Assembly: GCA_029907345.1 (NCBI GenBank)
Contig: JARYMB010000005.1
Span: forward strand, 69,485 to 118,971
Source: Methanolinea sp.
GTDB taxonomy: Archaea > Halobacteriota > Methanomicrobia > Methanomicrobiales > Methanospirillaceae
Length of the DNA stretch: 49,487 bases
Direction: 5' to 3'
Shown: positions 18,376-27,009 of the stretch, in pieces
How positions within the stretch are numbered: position 1 is the stretch's first letter
Layout of the letters: each line of letters starts with the position of its first letter
Translations under genes and position numbers: made by a program
Notes under the pieces: generated by a model
Told to the model about the DNA's origin: nothing
The model's database searches: none
The model's input: the letters and a program-made list of their open reading frames with translations, nothing else

Positions 18376-19053
18376 TCCCTTCTGCTGCAGGGAAAAATCC
18401 CTGATGTCCATGTACCAGTAACCGTCAAAAAAGGCACGTTCGTACCTGGTGATGACGATCTTCTTTTGGAAAATCGGGCCGTCGGTCACGAGCGTGTGGA
18501 ACTCGCCGTTCTCCCCGCAGGGGTCAACAGGCATCCCCAGCCTCCGGATCTCGCCGGGGAATTCTCCATCGATGATCCGGCCCAGCCATTTTTCTCCCAT
18601 CACGTCAGCCCTTGCACTGACGATGACAATCTCGAACCCGGCATCGATCATCTCCGCGAGGAGTCTTTCCGAATCCATTTTCCAGAGGGGCATGACGATC
18701 TCAAGGTCGAGGTCCCGGCAGATCCTCTCCACGAGACTGCCGTGGGTCTGGATATGCCCAAAAACCGCCCCGTCAATTCTCTCGCCCCGCTCCCGGAGTT
18801 CGAGGATCACCTTCCGGAATTCCTCCTCATACGAGAAAAAGTCCCTCTGGATGAGGGGGATCCCTGTTGCAACCGACTGCGCCCTGATGATTCCGGGGTT
18901 CAGTTCGTGTGATCCTCTCTTCTTCCTGTTCGTGAAGTGGAGCAGGCGGGCAATTTCATAACCCGTCTCCATTGCCCTGTAACAGGCAAAGCACCCGTCC
19001 TTTCCTCCCGTCCACGAGACGACGGCTGTTTTTCCTTCCCGTTTTTCCGGCAT
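18373..19053 (-). CDS. Dph6-like PP-loop ATP pyrophosphatase (diphthine-ammonia ligase family)
   Basis: This 226-residue cytosolic protein belongs to the adenine-nucleotide alpha-hydrolase superfamily. The N-terminal PP-loop is SWTGGKDGCFACYRA, a variant of SGGKDS. HELNPGIIRAQSVATGIPLI and GENGEFHTLVTDGPIF match the conserved blocks of the Dph6 family, which amidates diphthine on elongation factor 2 using ATP and ammonia. The start is set at ATG 19053 because family members begin just before the PP-loop; an ATG at 19128 would add 25 unconserved residues. The family includes members of unproven function, so the exact substrate is inferred. Confidence 0.8.
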   Translation of the reverse strand: MPEKREGKTAVVSWTGGKDGCFACYRAMETGYEIARLLHFTNRKKRGSHELNPGIIRAQSVATGIPLIQRDFFSYEEEFRKVILELRERGERIDGAVFGHIQTHGSLVERICRDLDLEIVMPLWKMDSERLLAEMIDAGFEIVIVSARADVMGEKWLGRIIDGEFPGEIRRLGMPVDPCGENGEFHTLVTDGPIFQKKIVITRYERAFFDGYWYMDIRDFSLQQKG

Positions 19054-19410
19054 TGGTGTGTCCCCTTCGCTACCCGGATTGCTGACATAAAGTCCTGTGC
19101 CTGGTCCCCGCCGGGTCTGCCGCTTCATACTGGATGCAATCCGGCCCGGTATAATCCTTTTCTCCTATTCAGGCCTCTTACGACAGACCGGGAACGTCTC
19201 TTTCTCCCCTTTCCGGCACCGCAGGCGGGGAAATCCTGAAGCCAGCACCGCCCGGCACGAAAACTCCCCAGACAGCATGCGTTTCATATGCCGCAAAAGG
19301 GTGATTGCTATCCATCCATGGTGCGAGAACCAGGCAGGGGGAAAATTACCCTTTCCCCGGAAAGGGGAAAACGCCCGGGGCTGAATGGCTCAAAACCCGT
19401 CCTCCTCCCC

Positions 19411-21123
19411 TCAATGCCGCTCCTCTCCCCGGAACCGGTACCTCCCTTCCGGAACGAAGATCTCGAACCGTGTTCCCTTCCCAGGCTCCCCTGTTTCCCT
19501 GATTGAAATTCCCGTCATCGAGAGGATCTCACGCGAAAGGAACAGCCCCGATCCCACCTGCCTGATGTAATCCTCTTCGAAAATCCTCTCTTTCTCGCCT
19601 TCCGGGATGCCGGGACCGTTGGCATCGACAAGGATCGAGATACCCTCCTTCTCTTTCCTGTACGTGAGCCGAACGGAATCCGTGTTGTTCCCGTCCTGGG
19701 TGACTTTCTTCATCATCTCGTAGAAGACCTCCTCGAGGAGGGGGTCTGCATAGATCTCGAGGCCGTCGAGCTGCACGGTCCTGGATATTCCCAAACAATC
19801 GAGGTGCGAAATGGCATAGAGAAAGACGGAATTGACGTCCTGCCATGCCGGCTGGCTGAGCCCCAGCTCCTGGTAGTTCCTGGTGAAACGCAGCGTATTT
19901 TCAAGCGACCGCACCATTTCCTGTGCCTTGTCCAGGTATTTTTTTCCTTCGGTGCCGGACATCACCTCCTGGGCAAGGGCAATCAGACCGTTCAGCGAAA
20001 AAATGCCGTTCTGGATTTCCTGGAAAGTGACCGTGTTGAGCAGGCTCAGTTTCTTCCGTGCCTTGGTGAGGGTCTGCCGGGTCTTCCCAAGTTCAACATA
20101 GTTGGCCCGGAGCTCCTCCTCGATCGCCTTCATCTCCTCATATGCTGCCTGGATCTCCTCATTTTTCCGGAGCAGTTCATTCTCCACGACCACCCGCCTG
20201 GCAATCTCGGAACGGAGTTCCTCGTTCTGCCGGGATATCTCTGCTGTTTTCCTGTTCACTTCCCTTTTTAGGACCAGGCTCATCACCACGAAGAGGACAA
20301 CGAGCGCGATAACCCCGCCCAGGCCCCACCAGAGGTAGTACGGCACGGTCCAGCTCGCCTTCATGCCAAACCACTTCTGCATGGTCCGGGTGTAGAAAGA
20401 CGCGTCGTCGCTCTTGCCTGCCACGATGTAGCGGTCTATGGCCGAAAGAATATCCTGGTTCCTTCCTTTCGGCACGGCAAACCCAAGTGCCGTCGGATTA
20501 AAGAGGATGTTTGTCTCCTGCAGGCCGTACTTGTCGGCTGACTCCTTACCGGCTATATTGAACGCAACCACCGCATCGGCGCCTCCTGAGGCGGTCTTCG
20601 AGAACAGCTCGTCAAGGGTGTCATACTCCACGAGGGTGGGGGTGATCCCGAATTTATCAGCGTAGTCCCGGAAGATCTGGGCATTGACATCCCCCCTGAG
20701 CACAGCCACGCGTTTTCCATCGAGATCGAGGATCGTGTTGATGCCTGACCCCGGCGGGGCATACACCTGGGACCACACGGATAACGCCCGCTCGTGGGAA
20801 AAGTCATAGATCTTCTCCCGTTCCGGGGTTGGGGATATCGACATCATCAGGTCGATCTCACCCGCGGCGAGTCGTTCCCAGCTTTCGGAGAGCGTCCCGG
20901 GAACAAAGATCAGGTTCCATCCTTCCCTTTCTGCAATGTCCCGGAGGATCTCGACAAAAAGCCCTGCAGGCTTTCCCTCTTCGTCTGTGTAAATCGAGGG
21001 AGGCAGGTGCACGAGGGCGACCCGGACATCACGATCTGCACCGGCCGGGTGGACCATGGAGAGTGCAAGGACAAGGACAACGGCTGCCAGGACGACCTTT
21101 CCGGCACGTGAAGAGGAATCCAC
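19411..21123 (-). CDS. Solute-binding membrane sensor with degenerate histidine-kinase domain
   Basis: This 570-residue protein has a signal peptide (1-29), an extracellular SBP_bac_3 domain (about 32-255: PPSIYTDEEGKPAGLFVEIL ... LMMSISPTPEREKIYDFSH), one membrane helix (262-285), a coiled coil (285-360) and a transmitter-like C-terminus. Compared with the kinase at 6000, the H-box TRHDILN is here TFQEIQN, so Gln368 replaces the phosphoacceptor His. The N-box ENLLEN is YEMMKK, so the Mg-binding Asn is lost (Glu469). The G1-like (DANGPGI) and G2-like (GSGLFL) motifs remain. It should not autophosphorylate; it may bind nucleotide and act allosterically or with another kinase. The start is GTG 21123, with a TATA (TATAAAG, about 21175) upstream. 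Confidence 0.88.
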   Translation of the reverse strand: MDSSSRAGKVVLAAVVLVLALSMVHPAGADRDVRVALVHLPPSIYTDEEGKPAGLFVEILRDIAEREGWNLIFVPGTLSESWERLAAGEIDLMMSISPTPEREKIYDFSHERALSVWSQVYAPPGSGINTILDLDGKRVAVLRGDVNAQIFRDYADKFGITPTLVEYDTLDELFSKTASGGADAVVAFNIAGKESADKYGLQETNILFNPTALGFAVPKGRNQDILSAIDRYIVAGKSDDASFYTRTMQKWFGMKASWTVPYYLWWGLGGVIALVVLFVVMSLVLKREVNRKTAEISRQNEELRSEIARRVVVENELLRKNEEIQAAYEEMKAIEEELRANYVELGKTRQTLTKARKKLSLLNTVTFQEIQNGIFSLNGLIALAQEVMSGTEGKKYLDKAQEMVRSLENTLRFTRNYQELGLSQPAWQDVNSVFLYAISHLDCLGISRTVQLDGLEIYADPLLEEVFYEMMKKVTQDGNNTDSVRLTYRKEKEGISILVDANGPGIPEGEKERIFEEDYIRQVGSGLFLSREILSMTGISIRETGEPGKGTRFEIFVPEGRYRFRGEERH

Positions 21124-21546
21124 GATACAGGCACAATTCCCCTTTTCTATCGGAATACTCCGTCCGTCCTTTATATTCCCCCCCGACCGATACAGGAAAA
21201 AACCTCCCCTGTTGTCCCCTCAGTGGAAACTGTATATCCATATATAACCTTTGGGGCATTTTTCCCCCAAAAACCCTGAATATGGGGATATGCGCATGCC
21301 GGACCGCCAGGAAGGGGTCTTCTGCACGTGCACGGCATTTTTTTTCCAGGAGTGCAGAGGCAGGGACCAGGGGAGTCGGACGGGCCGGAAAGAACAGGAT
21401 CATAGGAAAAAAAATTGTGCGGATGGGCTCACGGTCCGGGTATTTTCCGGAGGCTCACCTTTGTCCCTGGCAGGATGCAGGCGCAGATAACCGGTTGGAC
21501 GCATCGCCCCGGTAGCCAGGACTCCATTCCCGCCACGGGCCTGCCA
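21124..21546. other. Intergenic region with promoter elements
   Basis: No convincing gene. It holds the TATA box of the leftward sensor gene (GGGAATATAAAGG on the minus strand, about 21171-21183) and a second TATA-like run on the plus strand (CATATATAACC, about 21239-21249). An inverted repeat TTTGGGG/CCCCAAA (21250-21256/21265-21271) could be a terminator stem for the leftward gene at 21547, though no T-run follows it. Confidence 0.4.
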
Positions 21547-22008
21547 TCACCCTCGCGCTGCATTCCCGATGGCACGCTTGAGTTCTCCCGGCTCGTCCGT
21601 CCCGATCCGGAACACCTTTCCGGAAACCAGCGTGACCTCCACTGCATAAAACCCGGAAATGTTGTAGAGCGGCCCGCGGGGGGTCCAGCGAATGCCCCAG
21701 CCATAGTACCAGGGATTTTTCACGATGGTGACGGTCGCTATCCCGGAAAGAGGCCAGCTCCTCCTGAAAAGGCGGACGGGCCCGAATGCAAGGGAGAGTG
21801 TGTCCTTGCGGACCGATACCGTGAGCGTGGAGAACATGGCGAGGATAAGGACCATGACGATTGCAACAGGGAGCACAACCCAGACGGGACCAAATATGAT
21901 CGCGGAGACTATGATGATCAGGATGACTGCCGTGACCGCCGCGATGACGAGATACCCCGCCTGGGTATGCTCGTATTCCCCATCATCCCTGCTATCCGGA
22001 CCCTGCAT
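21547..22008 (-). CDS. Two-helix membrane protein with PH-like C-terminal domain
   Basis: The 153-residue product has two membrane helices (about residues 18-63), then a beta-rich soluble part with LFRRSWPLSGIATVTIVKN, WYYGWGIRWTPRGPLYN and VEVTLVSGKVFRIGTDEP. This is the pattern of small bacterial-PH-like membrane proteins. ATG 22008 is preferred over GTG 22059 because a purine-rich GGAGGGAAGGGGAAGAG precedes it. Function unknown. Confidence 0.75.
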   Translation of the reverse strand: MQGPDSRDDGEYEHTQAGYLVIAAVTAVILIIIVSAIIFGPVWVVLPVAIVMVLILAMFSTLTVSVRKDTLSLAFGPVRLFRRSWPLSGIATVTIVKNPWYYGWGIRWTPRGPLYNISGFYAVEVTLVSGKVFRIGTDEPGELKRAIGNAARG

Positions 22009-22234
22009 CTCTCTTCCCCTTCCCTCCAGGAGAGCCGGAAATCCGCGTTTCGCATGCACACAACCCCGGGGAACCGGTGCGCACGAAACATTCCCCCTCC
22101 TGGAAAAGACACTTTTTCCCCGAAACGCAATAATAACTCTCTTTCCCGTCGGGAGGAATGGAGGACGGCGACCCGGTCTCTTTCCTCAAGAAAAATGCAC
22201 TCCTGTCTTCCTCGCCTTGGGGACTCCCCGGAGA

Positions 22235-22843
22235 TCACACCCCCCCTGCCAGTCCCTCCTTCTTTCGTGCGGCGATGAGACAGAAACCGGCTCTCGGATC
22301 GATCCTCTCCACGAGGAACCCTGCACTGCACAGGATGCCGACGACCTCCCGGCGTGCATAGAACCGCGCCCGCGAGAGGAACCTGTGTTTTCCCGGCGCA
22401 TGGAGGTACTTCTGGTGCACAAGGCCGCCACGTTCGATGAACGCGACAATAAAAACCCCTTCCGGTTCGAGGACACGGAAGCATTCACGGAATGCCAAAA
22501 GGGGGTTATCGAGGTAGCAGATGACCGTAATGCAGAGGGCCGCCGGGACGGAACGGGTCCGGAGGGGAAGGCACTCGGCCCTTCCCCTGACGATCTCTGC
22601 CCCGCGCTTTCTTGCCATCCGGGCAAGCGCCGGCGACGGCTCGATACCCAGCCTGGCACCGAGCGCAACGGTAAAGCGGCCGGATCCCGCTCCTATCTCG
22701 ACGACTTCCGTCCCGGCGACGGGAAGGAACTCCCGGACGCGGGCAAGTTCCGCGAGGAATTCGGCAGAATGCTCCTCGAACCACCGGTCATACTCGTCCG
22801 CGTATGCATCAAAGAATTCCCAGCCCATGGTCCTCTGCACCAT
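22235..22843 (-). CDS. Class I SAM-dependent methyltransferase
   Basis: About 202 residues of Rossmann-fold methyltransferase. Motif I is VVEIGAGSGRFTVALG and the acidic end of strand 2 is GIEPSPALA. The post-motif region is GRAECLPLRTRSVPAALCI and a later strand is RVLEPEGVFIVAFIE. The N-terminal FFDAYADEYDRWFEEH is typical of the UbiE/Methyltransf_11 type. The substrate is unknown. Possible starts are ATG 22843, ATG 22828 and GTG 22876; all overlap the 3' end of the ABC-class ATPase gene, so the two are cotranscribed and probably translationally coupled. Confidence 0.85.
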   Translation of the reverse strand: MVQRTMGWEFFDAYADEYDRWFEEHSAEFLAELARVREFLPVAGTEVVEIGAGSGRFTVALGARLGIEPSPALARMARKRGAEIVRGRAECLPLRTRSVPAALCITVICYLDNPLLAFRECFRVLEPEGVFIVAFIERGGLVHQKYLHAPGKHRFLSRARFYARREVVGILCSAGFLVERIDPRAGFCLIAARKKEGLAGGV

Positions 22844-24287
22844 CCCCTGAGGGTTTATTGATTCTCCTCCCTTCACGGGGGGGTTGTTCGATCCCCCTCC
22901 CTGCCGGGCCTTTCATCATCAGGTCGCGGGCCATCCTCTCCAGGGACAGGGCCACCCTTTCCCGGAACTCTTCCCGGTCGATTGCGCGGGCGACGTGCCG
23001 GTCGAGGACCATGATCCGGTCTGCCTGCGCGACCAGCGTGTCCATGGCACACGCGGCAAAGACGAGGGCGGTCTCCTTCATCCGCCCCCGGTCGTGGCAG
23101 AGGATCGCGGAGAGGGGGGTTATGTCCTCTTTCTGCAGTGCACTCCCGACGAGGAGGTTGGGGGCAGCCCGGTCCTCGTCGATGATAAGCAGCGGGCATC
23201 CCCGCCCGACGGCCCTCTGCACCTGGTACGCCATGGTCATCGAGCCGCTTCCCATTCCGGACGCTGCATGCACCGTCCCGCTGATCCCGGGCGGGAGGGA
23301 CGAAAAGAACATGCTCACGTCTGCACCGGTCAGGATGGCGTTCATTGCCTCCGCCGTGCAGAGACCGTGCACGGTGACCACCATCTCCCTCCCGTCGCCG
23401 GGGGCATGGTCATCCATCCCGGCCATGATCCCCTCGAGGAACGTTGTCTTTCCTTCCGCGTTCGACCCGGCAACCGCAAACACCTCCTTTTTCCTGATCC
23501 CAAGGCCTGTGACCGTCCGGTTGCTCGCGGGGAGTTCCAGTTCGACGGGGGAGAGATCGGCAGGGCAGGTGAACGGGATGCTCGTTCCCGTCTTTGGCCC
23601 GGCTGTCCGGAAGTAGCACCTGTACCGCGTGTAGGAACGGGCAAGGTGTGCCCCGTCCCCGACGAACGAGACGAGCCCCTTCTCCGGGAGCATTTCCCGG
23701 AGGAGCTGCTGGTCGAGTGCTGCCATCCAGGCCGCTTCCAGTTCCCGGGCCGGGACCGAGAACGTCACTTCCGCGACCGCCTCGCAGAAGCGTGCGACGG
23801 TCCCGGCGACCTCCCGGACATCGCGGTGCGAGAACGCGGCCGGGCAGGGGACCGCCCCGCCGACGAGGAGGCGGATACCCCTGCCGTCGGCAACGTTCCG
23901 GCCGCCCGCGTGCCAGAGATGCGATGCGAGCGCTGCAGGGGAGGACACCACCGTGTAGGGCTCGGTCAGTGCCGCAAACTGGTGGGGGAACCGGCAGCCC
24001 CGCCCGACGAGGGGCCCCAGCGCCTCGTCTGAGGCCGCCTCCTCCTTGATGCGCTCGATGATGCAGGCGACTGCCCCCGTCGATCCCCGGGGGTCGAGGG
24101 GGATCTCCGCAGGGAGGGGGCGGAGCACGAGGAGGGGCAGCGAGAAGACGAGTGCACTGCCGTCGAACGATCGGACGACGTATGCCGTGACGTTTCGTGC
24201 TGCGCGGGCCCTGTCGATCTCCCACCGGGCATTCCCGGAAAGAGAGAGGATTCCCTCCAGGCACGCATCAGGTCCGGCATCGGTCAT
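22809..24287 (-). CDS. Predicted ATPase of the ABC class (PF09818-like)
   Basis: The 492-residue cytosolic protein has a Walker A motif AGSNAEGKTTFLEGI at about residue 275, followed by DDHAPGDGREMVVT, a block characteristic of the ABC_ATPase family. DVSMFFSSLP and the serine/glycine-rich SGMGSGSMT then take the place of the ABC signature, and Walker B is CPLLIIDEDRAAPNLL. The N-terminal 250 residues are family-specific and unassigned. The role of the family is not established. It is transcribed from its own promoter (TTTTACC about 30 bases before ATG 24287, near-leaderless), followed by the methyltransferase. Confidence 0.82.
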   Translation of the reverse strand: MTDAGPDACLEGILSLSGNARWEIDRARAARNVTAYVVRSFDGSALVFSLPLLVLRPLPAEIPLDPRGSTGAVACIIERIKEEAASDEALGPLVGRGCRFPHQFAALTEPYTVVSSPAALASHLWHAGGRNVADGRGIRLLVGGAVPCPAAFSHRDVREVAGTVARFCEAVAEVTFSVPARELEAAWMAALDQQLLREMLPEKGLVSFVGDGAHLARSYTRYRCYFRTAGPKTGTSIPFTCPADLSPVELELPASNRTVTGLGIRKKEVFAVAGSNAEGKTTFLEGIMAGMDDHAPGDGREMVVTVHGLCTAEAMNAILTGADVSMFFSSLPPGISGTVHAASGMGSGSMTMAYQVQRAVGRGCPLLIIDEDRAAPNLLVGSALQKEDITPLSAILCHDRGRMKETALVFAACAMDTLVAQADRIMVLDRHVARAIDREEFRERVALSLERMARDLMMKGPAGRGIEQPPREGRRINKPSGDGAEDHGLGIL

Positions 24288-24496
24288 ACAATGCGGGTAT
24301 GGTGCGGGAGGGGTAAAAGGAGAATGGTGGAGGTGTCGTGGAAAGAGAAGGATGATCGGTCACGGGCAGGGCACAGTCAGCCCTGCCGGACAGGGGAGAC
24401 GGGGAAAACTCCGGGATTTCGGCATGCCCGATCCCCGGTAACGCATCGAAAGAGCCCCTCCGCCGGACAGCCCGCACGAGGAGTCCGGGAACCAAT

Positions 24497-25228
24497 TCAC
24501 CCCGGCACGATCGCAGGCCCGTACACGATCGCGATGTAATACAACCCGGTGCCGATGAAGACAGCGGCAACAGCCCACTTTACCCATTTCTCCATGTCCT
24601 GCACCCTCTGCATCACGTTCGAGACGCGGCTGACGCTGCCTGCGAGGACGAGGGAGATGACGATGACCGGCAGTGCCGTCGCAATCGCAAAGACAGCAGG
24701 AACGAAAAGGGCGTCCCCGGTCTTCAACGCGATCGGGACCAGCATCCCGAAGAAGAGGACTGCGGCAAACGGGCAGAGGGCAAGCGCAAAGATGACCCCG
24801 AGGAAGAACGCTCCCAGGTATCCTTTCTCGCCGAGGTAGAGCTCGATCGCCTGGAGCCGGCCCTGACCACCGGAAAGGGGGATCGGGACGATTTCCAGCA
24901 TCAGGACCCCCATGAGAACCAGGAACGGCCCGATCAGTCTCTCCCCGTATTCCTGGAGGAAGAACGAGATCGCCTGGATGTTTATGCCTGCATGGACGAT
25001 CAGGGCCGTGAGGGCGATGTAGGATGCCATCCTCCCCAGGCTGTAGAGCGTCCCGACGAGGACCGTGTGCCTGCTGTCCCCGATCTTCTTCGAGATGAAG
25101 GCAATGGCGGTGATGTTCGTGGCAAGCGGGCAGGGAGAAAACGTCATCAGGAGACCGATGAAGAACGCCGCGACGAGGGGGATGCCGCTCGTCCCGAAGG
25201 CCTCCATGGCACCCATCACGTCTGTCAC
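24497..25228 (-). CDS. arsG: ArsG-family CcdA/DsbD-like membrane thiol transporter
   Basis: The 243-residue protein has about six membrane helices. The two CcdA-type Cys-Pro motifs are FSPCPLATNI (helix 1) and LALCPFAAVLFFG (helix 4). These cysteines carry electrons across the membrane in the DsbD/CcdA superfamily. The sequence matches the group named ArsG, which is linked to organoarsenical resistance. It is the last gene of the arsenic operon; its GTG start overlaps the ArsF stop as GTGA. It probably reduces the CxxC pair of the ArsF-like lipoprotein outside the membrane (inference). Confidence 0.82.
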   Translation of the reverse strand: MTDVMGAMEAFGTSGIPLVAAFFIGLLMTFSPCPLATNITAIAFISKKIGDSRHTVLVGTLYSLGRMASYIALTALIVHAGINIQAISFFLQEYGERLIGPFLVLMGVLMLEIVPIPLSGGQGRLQAIELYLGEKGYLGAFFLGVIFALALCPFAAVLFFGMLVPIALKTGDALFVPAVFAIATALPVIVISLVLAGSVSRVSNVMQRVQDMEKWVKWAVAAVFIGTGLYYIAIVYGPAIVPG

Positions 25229-25689
25229 GAGAGGTCCCCCGCCAGCCTCTTTTCAATCACTCCCTTCAGGTACTCCATGTATTCTTCCTTGTTCCCGATC
25301 TTGTACCATACCCGGATGTTCTCCTCCTTTGAGAATTCGCCCCTGTTGGTGACCCCGATCCAGAGCGAGGATCCCGTGGGCCCGTACCTCTCCACGATCG
25401 CCCTGTTTTCCGGGAGATCGACATTGATATGGCCAAAGACCAGTTTCCCGGACGCAAGCTCCGGCCCAAAATACGTCTTTACCGTCTCCTCTGCGTATTC
25501 TCCAAGAACGACGCAGGAATAACACTGGCGTGTCGCGTGGAAGTGGTAGACCTCGACCTTGTCAACGGAAGAAAGAGACCTGTTCCCGGCACTCTCCCCC
25601 GTGTTCCCCTGCGTCAGGCACCCTGCCGCGGGCAGGTATGCAAGAACGAGGAGGAGAACCTGTATAATAACAATGCTTCTCTTATTCAT
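25225..25689 (-). CDS. arsF: ArsF-like thioredoxin-fold lipoprotein
   Basis: The 154-residue lipoprotein has a lipobox PAAGC at about Cys24, then a thioredoxin-like domain with YHFHATRQCYSCVVLGEYAE (CxxC), LVFGHINVDLPENRAIVERY and the WIGV strand. It resembles the family named nitrophenyl compound nitroreductase subunit ArsF, found beside arsG. Its start overlaps the 3' end of the DGC gene by 8 bases, and its stop overlaps the arsG start. It is placed outside the membrane, where it can exchange thiols with ArsG. Confidence 0.8.
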   Translation of the reverse strand: MNKRSIVIIQVLLLVLAYLPAAGCLTQGNTGESAGNRSLSSVDKVEVYHFHATRQCYSCVVLGEYAEETVKTYFGPELASGKLVFGHINVDLPENRAIVERYGPTGSSLWIGVTNRGEFSKEENIRVWYKIGNKEEYMEYLKGVIEKRLAGDLS

Positions 25690-26089
25690 GGTCCTGTCCC
25701 GGGGGCACCCGGTGGGATATGTGCCCGTCGTTTTTCACAATTCCCACGATCACGTGGGAAAGCCTTTGGATCTCGTCAAACCGCGGCTCTTCCATCCCCC
25801 GCCTGGCGATCCCTTCCGCGGTTGCAACGATGTGCCCGTCCATTGCCTTTCCGGCCAGGAGAACCCTCTTTTTGGCACAGCACTGGTCGCATCCGTCGAC
25901 CACGACCAGCCGCTCGTCACCGTCCAGTTCCTCCCCGAGGGAACGCGCAAGCCCGGTGAGGACGAGGTGACGGGAGAGGAGGGCCGGATGCATGGTCCGG
26001 ATGAAACGCCCGGCGAGGGTCGTGAGCTGTCCCGTGTGGGAGATCCCCGAGCATGTCAGGAGGAGGACGGGGCGTTCCTCGTCTGTCAT
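25682..26089 (-). CDS. DGC-domain putative zinc-binding protein
   Basis: The 135-residue cytosolic protein shows the DGC domain pattern: LLTCSGISHTGQLTTLAG near the N-terminus, then VVVDGCDQCCAKKRV with the name-giving DGC and a CxxCC cluster. Three cysteines plus C14 could hold a metal or a thiol adduct. DGC proteins are often found in arsenic operons, but their role is unproven. The gene overlaps arsC as ATGA and arsF by 8 bases, so it is made in step with them. Confidence 0.8.
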   Translation of the reverse strand: MTDEERPVLLLTCSGISHTGQLTTLAGRFIRTMHPALLSRHLVLTGLARSLGEELDGDERLVVVDGCDQCCAKKRVLLAGKAMDGHIVATAEGIARRGMEEPRFDEIQRLSHVIVGIVKNDGHISHRVPPGQDHE

Positions 26090-26517
26090 CCCGTCCCACC
26101 CCTCCCGAAGTACCCGTCAATCCATCCCGTGATCGCATCCCGGACCTCCCGGAAAACCTCGATGGGGCTTTCCCCGTCCCGGCCGACCGGATCGGGGAAC
26201 GGGACGTGGATGGTCTCTTTTGCCCAGGGAAAGAAGGGACAGGCACCCCGGGCAGAATCGCACACCGTCACCACGAGGTCCATCTCCCTTCCGGCAAATT
26301 CCATGAGAGTTTTGGAGCGCTGTCCCGATATATCGATGCCGATCTCCTCCATGACCGCAACGGCAGAGGGATGGACCAGGGTTGCCGTTGTCCCGGCAGA
26401 GAAGGCGTCAAAACGGTCGCCGTACCGGGCCCGCAGGTACCCTTCCGCCATCTGGGAGCGTGCCGAGTTGTGCGTGCAGATGAAGAGGACGCTCCTCTTT
26501 TTCTCCCGGGCACTCAT
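26086..26517 (-). CDS. arsC: Arsenate reductase, low-molecular-weight phosphatase type
   Basis: The 143-residue protein reduces arsenate to arsenite. The N-terminal P-loop FICTHNSARSQMAEG has the CX5R pattern with the nucleophile Cys15. VTVCDSARGACPFFP supplies the further redox cysteines (at about 87 and 93) of the thioredoxin-coupled ArsC class, and HVPFPDPVG holds the general-acid Asp. It sits in the arsenic operon after a 60-base gap that contains a strong hairpin. Confidence 0.93.
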   Translation of the reverse strand: MSAREKKRSVLFICTHNSARSQMAEGYLRARYGDRFDAFSAGTTATLVHPSAVAVMEEIGIDISGQRSKTLMEFAGREMDLVVTVCDSARGACPFFPWAKETIHVPFPDPVGRDGESPIEVFREVRDAITGWIDGYFGRGGTG

Positions 26518-26551
26518 GGCGTCCCCTCAGAGCCCCCTCTCCGGGCATTTC

Positions 26552-26570
26552 CCCCGGCAGACTGCCGGGG
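26552..26570. other. Perfect inverted repeat inside the arsenic operon
   Basis: CCCCGGCAG, A, CTGCCGGGG lies in the only real gap of the operon (26518-26577), between DUF2703 and arsC. It can form an 8-bp stem with a 3-nt loop in the transcript. There is no T-run, so it is more likely a processing or stability element than a terminator. Confidence 0.5.
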
Positions 26571-26577
26571 TGTCCTT

Positions 26578-27009
26578 TCAGGACGGGCCGTTGCAGGCAC
26601 AACCGCAGTCACGCGGTGTCTTCTTGCTCTCCACCACACCGATGATCACCTGTTTCAGCAGGTCCGGGGTAATCGCCTCGTAGCGACTCCCTGCATACTC
26701 GATTGCACGGCAATATGCCTCGTCCTGTCCCGTGATGCAGGCGCAGGAACAGCAGGGGGTCGAGACCACTTCCGCACCCGCAAGGTAGTCCTCGAGGGGT
26801 CTTCCGTCGAGGAGAACCTGGTTCGATGCCCCGATCTCCGCATCGGGCAGGACTGTCTCCCGGAACTCGGGCACAACACCCCTTTCCCTGAAATACGGTC
26901 CGAGGTCCTTCAAAACATCGCGTATCGCGCCGCCGGTCAGGCTGCAGCGCTCGCACGTTCCGGTCACATCGTTCCCGATGTGCTTCCATTCAATGACGAT
27001 TCTTTTCAT
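26578..27009 (-). CDS. DUF2703 cysteine-rich protein
   Basis: The 143-residue cytosolic protein matches the DUF2703 pattern: WKHIGNDVTGTCERCSLTG near the N-terminus, ETVLPDAEIGASNQVLLDGR, then VVSTPCCSCACITG and a C-terminal tail DCGCACNGPS. At least nine cysteines suggest metal or arsenite binding (inference). DUF2703 genes recur in arsenic clusters. ATG 27009 is chosen because the conserved domain starts there; it overlaps the 3' end of arsR by 20 bases. Confidence 0.82.
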   Translation of the reverse strand: MKRIVIEWKHIGNDVTGTCERCSLTGGAIRDVLKDLGPYFRERGVVPEFRETVLPDAEIGASNQVLLDGRPLEDYLAGAEVVSTPCCSCACITGQDEAYCRAIEYAGSRYEAITPDLLKQVIIGVVESKKTPRDCGCACNGPS

